DNA of 9,947 nt from an uncultured Caulobacterales bacterium (GTDB lineage: Bacteria > Pseudomonadota > Alphaproteobacteria > Caulobacterales > Maricaulaceae), in the NCBI GenBank assembly GCA_938007945.1, contig CALLME010000108.1, positions 1 through 9,947 of the forward strand. Reading direction: 5' to 3'. The translations under genes were made by a program, and so were the position numbers. This document shows positions 1 through 5,966 of this stretch, piece after piece. Numbering within the stretch: the stretch's first letter is position 1; every line of letters starts with the position of its first letter. The notes beneath the pieces are model-generated. The model worked only from the letters and a program-made list of their open reading frames with translations. It did not search any database and had not been told where the DNA came from.

Positions 1-1
1 C

Positions 2-298
2 CGTCTTAAGCCGGCCCTGCGTCAGTCCGTCATTTACGCGCTAGAGGCCCAAGACCACTATGTGCGCGTCGTGACAAACCAAGGCGATGACCTTCTACTT
101 ATGCGGCTCTCTGACGCGATAGCTGAGACCGCACCCCTTAGAGGTCTTTCTCCTCACCGGTCTTGGTGGGTGGCGGAAGCGGGTGTTAATAACGTCGTGC
201 GCCACCAAGGAAAAATCATGATTTATTTGAAAAATGACACTGTCGTACCCGTTAGCCGAAGTCAGCTGCGAAAGGTGCGTGACCGTGCTTGGCTTTAG
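2..298 (+). CDS. LytTR-family DNA-binding protein, C-terminal fragment (5' end outside window)
   Basis: The frame is open from the left edge to a TAG at 296-298, giving the last 98 residues. Seen: a LytTR-like pattern, with a first strand around ALEAQDHYVRVVT, then LLLMRLSDAIAE, a central SPHRSWWV matching the family's (V)HRS-hydrophobic signature, and a final strand and helix containing VPVSRSQLRKVRD, like the usual 'lpVSR' end. Known for the family: LytTR domains bind direct repeats in promoters and usually sit at the C-terminus of response regulators or of membrane-anchored regulators. The N-terminal part is missing, so whether it carries a receiver domain or membrane helices cannot be said. 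The following gene on the same strand starts 173 bp downstream with its own ribosome site, so co-transcription is possible but not shown. The class is fairly certain; targets are unknown. Confidence 0.82.
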   Translation, partial: RLKPALRQSVIYALEAQDHYVRVVTNQGDDLLLMRLSDAIAETAPLRGLSPHRSWWVAEAGVNNVVRHQGKIMIYLKNDTVVPVSRSQLRKVRDRAWL

Positions 299-309
299 GT
301 TTGTGAGAC

Positions 310-332
310 GATCATAGGGCCAGTGATCTTTT
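310..332 (+). terminator. weak candidate terminator after the LytTR gene
   Basis: GATCA (310-314) and TGATC (324-328) can pair around a 9-base loop, followed by four T (329-332). The stem is only five pairs and AT-rich, so this is a weak candidate. It sits 11 bases after the stop codon, which is the expected place. I saw no convincing -35/-10 pair for the following S41 gene in 299-457. Confidence 0.25.
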
Positions 333-471
333 CCTAAGTTGGCCATATTTGGTAACTGAGTTGAGATGTAAAATCTAAGCCCAGTTTACTTCAGTTCACA
401 TGACTTATGTTATTGCAACAGGGAAATTTCAGCTTTAGGCTTGTCCTAACCTCAAATGGAGACCCCTATTT

Positions 472-2160
472 ATGCCCGTTAAATTTCGCGCCCTTTTAAC
501 AGCTTCAATTTTAAGTCTTGGCCTTGCAGCGTGTGGAGGCAGTAGCAGTTCACCCACACCGACACCTGTTGTCATTACGCCGCCACCTGTTGTGGATACA
601 GGCCCGACATGGACGCAAGGTGTATTCGCAGATGACTCAGAATTTGTAGCGCAATGCCAAAATCCGCGTACAGGTATCGACCCATCAACAAACGCGCCTT
701 TCGTTGACACGCAGGGGTCAACCCTGATTGAGAAGTTTTGGCAGCGCAGTTGGAATAATGACACTTATCTTTGGTATGATGAGGTGACAGACATTAATCC
801 AGCCGCGACAAATCCTGATACCGAGGCTGAATATACGCTGCTGGATTATTTTGCGGAGCTCAGAACGAAAGAGATTACGCCATCTGGCAAAGCAAAAGAC
901 GAGTTCCACTTTACACAAGATACGGCTGAGCGCTTTGAACGCGTCTCCTCTGGTGCCTCTGGCGGCTACGGCGCGCAATATGCGTTTCTCGAATCTCGTC
1001 CGCCGCGTGACGTCCGGATTGCCTTTACCGAAGAGAACACACCGTTTTCCGCAGCAGGTGTCGTGCGCGGTGCAAAAATTCTCTCAATCGACGGCGAGGA
1101 TGCCATTAACGGCAATAATGTAGATGTCTTGAATAACGGCCTCTTCCCAGAAGAAGGCAAAGAAACAGTCTTTGTATTTGAAGACACGCCTGGTGCAGAA
1201 CCGCGTACTGTGACCGTTACAGCAACCGCCATTGTCTCAAATCCCGTCTATCAAAGCCAAGTCATTGAACAAGGTGACGATAAGGTTGGCTATATGGTAT
1301 TTAACACATTCGGCACAGTGACGGCTGAGAAGCAGCTTTTTGATGCGTTCACTGATCTCGCCGCTGCGGAGGTCGATGACCTTGTTATTGATTTGCGTTA
1401 TAATGGCGGCGGGTTTGTCGCGATTGCGGCGCAACTTGGGTACATGATTGCAGGGGATAAGTCTCAAGGGCTGACATTTGAAGTTCCGCGCTTTAACGAT
1501 AAGCACCCGACAGTTGACCCCGTCACAGGTCGGGTTATCCGACCCACACCTTTTATTGATGAGACAATTGATTTGGCGGCCGCCTTTGGTCAGCCGACGC
1601 TCATCGCAGAAGGGCAAGACCTGCCAACGCTTAATCTTGACCGTGTGTTTGTCCTTTCAACTGAGGGCACATGTTCAGCAAGTGAACTTCTCGTCAACAG
1701 CCTTCGCGGTATCGATGTAGACGTTATTTTGGTTGGCAACACGACGTGCGGCAAGCCTTTCGGCTTCTACACAACAGATAATTGCGGGGTGAGCTATTCA
1801 ACCGTGCAATTCCAAACTGTCAACGCTAAAGGCTTTGGTGACTATGCAGACGGCTTTACACCCGGCGCGCAAGGGTCAAATGTGCCAGGCGTTTTGGTTG
1901 AAGGCTGTGTCATTGAGGATGATTTTTCAAATCAACTTGGTGATAACGCGGAAGCGATGTTAAGCGGAGCCCTCACTTACCGCAGTTCAGATAGCTGTCC
2001 GACGACAACATCGGCTAAGGCTAAAATCACGCGCAATGCAGCACAAAGCAATTCTGCACTGGATTTGAGAAACTCTTCTATCTTCAAGCGTGAGATGTCT
2101 TACAAAAATGACCTCATCCGCGATAAGCTCACGGTCTCTTCTGTAAAAGATGACCGCTAA
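472..2160 (+). CDS. S41-family (C-terminal processing-like) serine peptidase, predicted lipoprotein
   Basis: 562 residues. Start ATG 472 has GGAG at 458-461 upstream. Seen: a signal peptide with lipobox LAAC, so Cys21 is the likely lipidated residue, followed by Gly and a Ser/Pro/Thr-rich linker (about 22-45), which suggests outer-membrane anchoring. A divergent PDZ-like segment lies around 185-250 (FSAAGVVRGAKILSIDGED). The catalytic domain follows: VDDLVIDLRYNGGG (301-314), GTCSASELL with probable nucleophile Ser402, and TTCGKPFGF with probable general base Lys428. Their 26-residue spacing is close to that in Prc/CtpA. Known: S41 enzymes cleave proteins in the cell envelope with a Ser-Lys dyad. 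Six further cysteines (62, 401, 426, 438, 479, 509) suit an oxidising periplasm, two of them flanking the dyad. The substrate is unknown. A tail after about 510 has no recognised domain. The gene appears to be monocistronic, closed by the terminator at 2200-2231. Confidence 0.9.
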   Translation: MPVKFRALLTASILSLGLAACGGSSSSPTPTPVVITPPPVVDTGPTWTQGVFADDSEFVAQCQNPRTGIDPSTNAPFVDTQGSTLIEKFWQRSWNNDTYLWYDEVTDINPAATNPDTEAEYTLLDYFAELRTKEITPSGKAKDEFHFTQDTAERFERVSSGASGGYGAQYAFLESRPPRDVRIAFTEENTPFSAAGVVRGAKILSIDGEDAINGNNVDVLNNGLFPEEGKETVFVFEDTPGAEPRTVTVTATAIVSNPVYQSQVIEQGDDKVGYMVFNTFGTVTAEKQLFDAFTDLAAAEVDDLVIDLRYNGGGFVAIAAQLGYMIAGDKSQGLTFEVPRFNDKHPTVDPVTGRVIRPTPFIDETIDLAAAFGQPTLIAEGQDLPTLNLDRVFVLSTEGTCSASELLVNSLRGIDVDVILVGNTTCGKPFGFYTTDNCGVSYSTVQFQTVNAKGFGDYADGFTPGAQGSNVPGVLVEGCVIEDDFSNQLGDNAEAMLSGALTYRSSDSCPTTTSAKAKITRNAAQSNSALDLRNSSIFKREMSYKNDLIRDKLTVSSVKDDR

Positions 2161-2199
2161 GTCACGACGAAGCTGAGCGTCTCAGCTCACTTACCCATC

Positions 2200-2231
2200 A
2201 AAAGCCTCGTTCTTCGGAACGGGGCTTTTTT
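2200..2231 (+). terminator. strong intrinsic terminator with UUCG loop, probably bidirectional
   Basis: AAAAGCCTCGTTC (2200-2212) pairs with GAACGGGGCTTTT (2217-2229) through 13 pairs including one G-T, closing a TTCG tetraloop, and the T run continues to 2231. It lies 40 bases after the S41 stop. The four A at its left edge become T on the minus strand, just past the GNAT stop at 2239, so it can serve both convergent genes. Confidence 0.93.
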
Positions 2232-2238
2232 AAGACAA

Positions 2239-2784
2239 CTATCTGGGTCGGTCTTGTCCATAAATATGGCACGGCATTTTCGTCACGCCTGGAATTTCTT
2301 CAAGCTCGCCAATATGTATTGAGCCAATCGCCTCGGCCGTTTTGATACTGCCTATATTACCGTGGGCGATGACGTGGATGACCTGCTCCCAGCCAAGTTC
2401 GTTAAATGCGTAATCGACACAGGCGCGGGCCGCTTCTTTGGCATAGCCTTTGCGCGTATAGTCGCGGTGCAGCGTCCAGCCGACCTCAGGCGCGGGCCAA
2501 CCTTCAGGATACCACGGCCCAATGCGGCCTATAAATTGGCCGCTCGATTTCTCGACCACCGCCAAAAACCCGTAGCCCCTAATTTTATAGTGTCCAATTA
2601 ACATCGCCATCTGACGCCAACTTTTAGCGCGGTCCATCAGCTCCCCGCCAATATAGCGCACCGTATCAGCGTCCGACATCATATCGACCCACATATCGAG
2701 ATCTGTCTTTATATCAATCTCGCGCAGGATGAGGCGCTCAGTCTCAAGGAGAGTCGGATTGAGGCTTTGGAGAAATTTCGTCAT
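2239..2784 (-). CDS. GNAT-family N-acetyltransferase (RimJ/RimL-like)
   Basis: 181 residues, ATG at 2784-2782, stop TAG at 2239. Seen: an N-terminal LLETERLILREIDIKTD typical of the RimJ/RimL-type branch (ETERL.LR), a core beta-strand segment GYGFLAVVEKSSGQFIGRIG (about 70-89), then EVGWTLHRDYTRKGYAKEAAR (about 100-120), which holds the acetyl-CoA pyrophosphate-binding loop RKGYA, and finally NIGSIKTAEAIG (143-154), the Asn/Ser region of motif B. Length is normal for a single-domain GNAT. Known: this branch acetylates N-terminal amines of ribosomal proteins or small molecules using acetyl-CoA in the cytoplasm. The substrate cannot be told from sequence. The ribosome site is poor: GAGG lies 13 bases upstream of the start. 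The gene stands alone on its strand, and mdh, upstream on the same strand, is separated by a terminator. Confidence 0.87.
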   Translation of the reverse strand: MTKFLQSLNPTLLETERLILREIDIKTDLDMWVDMMSDADTVRYIGGELMDRAKSWRQMAMLIGHYKIRGYGFLAVVEKSSGQFIGRIGPWYPEGWPAPEVGWTLHRDYTRKGYAKEAARACVDYAFNELGWEQVIHVIAHGNIGSIKTAEAIGSIHIGELEEIPGVTKMPCHIYGQDRPR

Positions 2785-2849
2785 GGTGAGAGGCTAACCT
2801 CGTCTTAGCAGAAAATCTAGGCGCCACACGCGTCTTCTTCGCGCCATTG

Positions 2850-2880
2850 AAAAACCCCGCTCTCCTTGGAAAGCGAGGTC
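2850..2880 (-). terminator. intrinsic terminator downstream of mdh
   Basis: Read on the minus strand, ACCTCGCT (2879-2872) pairs with AGCGGGGT (2861-2854) through eight pairs, one of them G-U, followed by five T (2854-2850). It lies about 165 bases after the mdh stop and before the GNAT start at 2784, so it should isolate the two genes. Confidence 0.72.
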
Positions 2881-2882
2881 TT

Positions 2883-2935
2883 ATGATCAGCAGATGTGGG
2901 GCAACTGATCATTAATCTTCATGCCCGAAAGGCAT
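2883..2935 (-). other. two further stem-loops in the mdh 3' region
   Basis: ATGATCAG (2883-2890) and CTGATCAT (2905-2912) form a perfect 8-bp inverted repeat with a 14-base loop. Next to it ATGCC (2921-2925) and GGCAT (2931-2935) flank a CGAAA loop. Both would lie in the mdh 3' untranslated RNA, before the terminator. The remaining 2936-3044 shows no gene and no clear motif. Confidence 0.45.
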
Positions 2936-3044
2936 TTTAATAAGTCTCTTTACAGGCGAGTCGACAACAAAATCAACTTAAATATGTTAATTCAAGCCAA
3001 CAATTCAGCTTTCGCGACCCTCTCGCCTAGCCCGTCACCTTCCT

Positions 3045-4080
<1,036 letters not shown>

Positions 4081-4154
4081 ACCCTGTGTTAATGGCCAGG
4101 TTATTTAGGGTTTTGGCGTATTTTCGTCATTGATTTTAAGTAGGTTCGCGCGGC

Positions 4155-4222
4155 GCTTCGCCTTGCGCGTACCATTATTTTTCATCACTCGGATGAAAAA
4201 TTCCGCCTTTGGCAGACCATGG
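4155..4222. repeat. repeat copy 1 (full 68-base unit)
   Basis: Core 4155-4178, then stem ATTTTTCATC (4177-4186)/GATGAAAAAT (4192-4201), then TCCGCC-TTT-GGCAGA (4202-4216) with one mismatch in the second hairpin, ending in CCATGG (4217-4222). Compared with copy 3, two of three changes are in the first hairpin loop, so that stem is conserved. Confidence 0.85.
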
Positions 4223-4360
4223 CCTCGAAGGGATAATCAAATGTGTCGTGATGTCCGGCGCTTCGCCTTGCGCGTACCATTATATGGGCGGTCGCCTTCG
4301 GCGTGCCTTTGGTGGGGCCTGAATATCTTTGGAAAAGTTGAAATCACGGGACTCGCTGCG

Positions 4361-4428
4361 GCTTCGCCTTGCGCGTACCATTATTTTTCATCCCCCGGAT
4401 GAAAAATTCCGCCTTTGGCGGACCATGG
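4361..4428. repeat. repeat copy 3, fused to the 3' end of tRNA-Leu
   Basis: Core 4361-4384, an 11-bp stem (4383-4393/4397-4407) with CCC loop, a perfect 6-bp stem TCCGCC/GGCGGA (4408-4413/4417-4422), and CCATGG at 4423-4428. The last three bases are the tRNA CCA on the other strand. CGTACCAT (4374-4381) and ATGGTACG (4425-4432) form an outer 8-bp inverted repeat whose right arm is the tRNA 3' end. Confidence 0.85.
4402..4425 (-). terminator. intrinsic terminator directly after tRNA-Leu
   Basis: On the minus strand, starting three bases after CCA, TCCGCC (4422-4417) pairs with GGCGGA (4413-4408) around AAA, followed by ATTTTT (4407-4402). It is supplied by repeat copy 3. The T run also belongs to the next hairpin, so the two structures compete for it. 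Confidence 0.65.
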
Positions 4429-4510
4429 TACGGGTGAAAGGACTTGAACCTTCACATCTCTCGATACCAGAACCTAAATCTGGCGCGTCTACCAATTCCG
4501 CCACACCCGC
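4426..4510 (-). tRNA. tRNA-Leu (anticodon UAG)
   Basis: 85 bases with encoded CCA. From the 5' end: acceptor GCGGGTG, D arm with AATTGGTAGA, anticodon stem CCAGA/TCTGG around loop TTTAGGT (anticodon TAG, reads CUA and other CUN codons), a long variable arm ATC-GAGA-GAT as in class II tRNAs, T arm GAAGG-TTCAAGT-CCTTT, acceptor CACCCGT, discriminator A, CCA. The long variable arm and A73 fit leucine identity. Odd points: the first acceptor pair is G1-U72 instead of G1-C72, and the outer T-stem pair is also G-U. The 3' end coincides with one arm of a repeat element. The gene lies between the MATE gene and mdh on the same strand, with its own candidate promoter. Confidence 0.95.
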
Positions 4511-4538
4511 ACAGTCTGTCTTCAACATTGGTGGAGGC

Positions 4539-4567
4539 GATATGGCGATAAATCAACCTTTCGTCAA
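4539..4567 (-). promoter_or_regulatory. candidate promoter for tRNA-Leu
   Basis: TTGACG (4567-4562), 17 bases, then CATATC (4544-4539) on the minus strand, with the tRNA starting 28 bases beyond. The -35 is good and the -10 modest. It begins just past the MATE stop codon (4578). No terminator is seen between MATE and the tRNA, so readthrough may add to expression. Confidence 0.5.
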
Positions 4568-4577
4568 GCGCCTATTC

Positions 4578-5957
4578 TCAGCTCTTTTTCGCCGTCATAG
4601 GCACTCGGGCCATAGTCCAGCCAAAGGCAATGAAGCCTGAAATAAGATTTGCCGCCGCCATACCGTAATATGCACCAGTCAGCCCCGCGAGTTGCACGCC
4701 AATGTAGACAAAGCCGACATACAATAATAACGAGCGAATAATTGTATAAACAAGCCCGTATATCGGGCGGCCTAATGCATTAAGACCTGCCGCGCTTATG
4801 AAAACAAAACCGTAGGCAAAAATCGTGATAGGGACGATATAAAAATACGGTAGGATTTTTTCAATTAATAACACGTCCTTGGTGAATATTCCGGCAATCT
4901 GTGGCGCAAATAACGCCAATATGAGCGCCATGACTGTACTCCAAATTATGCAGATCCAATAGCTCACTCTAAACGCCTCACGCACGCGCGTTATGTTGCC
5001 TGCCCCGCCATTACGTCCAGTAATAGATCCAATACAGGCAGAGAGTGCATATAGCAGCCCAACACTTATAAGCTCAGCACGACTTGCAACTGTGAAAGCC
5101 GCAACATCCGCTTCCGTCATCGTGATACCAATAATGGCGACGGCGGCGAACGTCGCAACAGGCACAATAATATTCGTCCCCGCAGCAGGCAGACCGACTT
5201 GAGCGATAATGCGCCAAGCATGTTTGACAGATTGGAAAGTCATATGGGCGAAATCAACCGCTTTGCGGTGAAAGACCACCAAGAAGAGACCAAAGCCTGC
5301 ACCGAATATGTTTCCTATCAACGTGGCGAGCGCGGCTCCTTGGACTTCAAGACGCGGGAACGGTCCAATGCCAAAAATAAAGAACGGATCAAGAATAATA
5401 TTAATCACAGCGCTGGAAATCATTATAGCACTGGGAAGGGCCGCCTCCCCAGCGGCGCGTAAAATATTGTTACTCATAGACGCCACAGAGACAATTACGA
5501 GCCCAGGCATAGAGATATAAAGATAGCCCAAGGCCATCTCTTTGACCTCAGTCGTCGCCCCCGCCAGTGACAACACATAGGGTGCGGAGAGCAGCATTAA
5601 GGCCACCAGAATACTCATAACTAAAAGCGCCATTAATATAGCTGCCGCGCCGTGGCGTTTAGCGCGCGCATCCTCACCTTCTCCCAAAGCGCGGGACACG
5701 GCCGACATTGTCCCTGCGCCCAATCCAATATTCGCGCTATTGCCAATAAACGTAAGTGGAAAGGCAAAGCCGAGCGCAGCAAGCGCCATGATGGCGAGGT
5801 TGGGGCGGGCGGCATCTGTCAGCCGTCCAAGATAGATTGTATCGACAATCCCTGTTGAGATTAGCGCAATGACCGCAATCGAAAACGGTCCCAACATACG
5901 CAGAATGTGCCCTGTGACCGAGCCTTCAAGTACGTTAGTTTTAGCAAGTGTGGACAA
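4578..5957 (-). CDS. MATE-family multidrug/cation efflux transporter
   Basis: 459 residues, inner-membrane protein. Seen: twelve hydrophobic segments by eye in two halves. The family hallmark is at about 166-212: LRAAGEAALPSAI, then VINIILDPFFIFGIG, then VQGAALATLIG. The second half has SITGRNGGAGN (311-321), like the usual 'vGqn.GAG' loop, and RPIYGLVYTIIRSLLLY later. Known: MATE proteins export drugs or metabolites using a Na+ or H+ gradient; the substrate is not predictable. Start: TTG at 5957-5955 gives an N-terminus (LEGSVTGHILRMLGPF) that fits the family. The next ATG, Met21, would cut into the first helix. There is no ribosome site before the TTG. It lies nine bases after the maeB stop in the same frame, so translation is probably coupled to maeB. 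Confidence 0.92.
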   Translation of the reverse strand: MSTLAKTNVLEGSVTGHILRMLGPFSIAVIALISTGIVDTIYLGRLTDAARPNLAIMALAALGFAFPLTFIGNSANIGLGAGTMSAVSRALGEGEDARAKRHGAAAILMALLVMSILVALMLLSAPYVLSLAGATTEVKEMALGYLYISMPGLVIVSVASMSNNILRAAGEAALPSAIMISSAVINIILDPFFIFGIGPFPRLEVQGAALATLIGNIFGAGFGLFLVVFHRKAVDFAHMTFQSVKHAWRIIAQVGLPAAGTNIIVPVATFAAVAIIGITMTEADVAAFTVASRAELISVGLLYALSACIGSITGRNGGAGNITRVREAFRVSYWICIIWSTVMALILALFAPQIAGIFTKDVLLIEKILPYFYIVPITIFAYGFVFISAAGLNALGRPIYGLVYTIIRSLLLYVGFVYIGVQLAGLTGAYYGMAAANLISGFIAFGWTMARVPMTAKKS

Positions 5958-5966
5958 TCCAGAGGT

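Larger units (their letters stand above)
4151..4428. repeat. array of three related structured repeats between mdh and tRNA-Leu
   Basis: The gene-free stretch 4014-4425 is mostly this array. A 24-base core beginning GCTTCGCCTTGCGCG and ending ACCATTAT occurs three times as direct repeats at 4155-4178, 4260-4283 and 4361-4384, about 101-105 bases apart. Copies 1 and 2 are identical over 28 bases (4151-4178, 4256-4283). Copies 1 and 3 extend to 68 bases (4155-4222, 4361-4428) with three differences. Copy 2 diverges after ATTAT and instead has a short CGCC-TTC-GGCG hairpin (4293-4303). Copies 1 and 3 each contain two hairpins after the core. There is no coding capacity I believe: the same short peptide simply recurs in translation. 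This is probably a dispersed intergenic palindromic element family, not named here. Confidence 0.88.

Noticed and set aside
4151..4384. CRISPR-like array from three spaced repeats
   Set aside because: Spacing of about 75-80 bases between cores, two of the 'spacers' being near-identical repeat sequence with hairpins, and no cas genes.
4130..4402. 90-codon plus-strand frame between mdh and tRNA-Leu
   Set aside because: It only translates the repeat array, giving the same short Arg-rich peptide more than once.
4426..4510. Integrated mobile island at the tRNA-Leu
   Set aside because: No integrase, no second att copy and only housekeeping genes on both sides; the short repeat does not amount to an island.
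4329..4640. 103-codon plus-strand frame across the tRNA
   Set aside because: It runs through tRNA-Leu and into the MATE gene's 3' end in antisense; not a gene.
5895..5897. ATG (Met21) as the MATE start
   Set aside because: No ribosome site precedes it and it would remove the pre-helix segment that MATE proteins normally have; TTG at 5957 fits better, with translational coupling.
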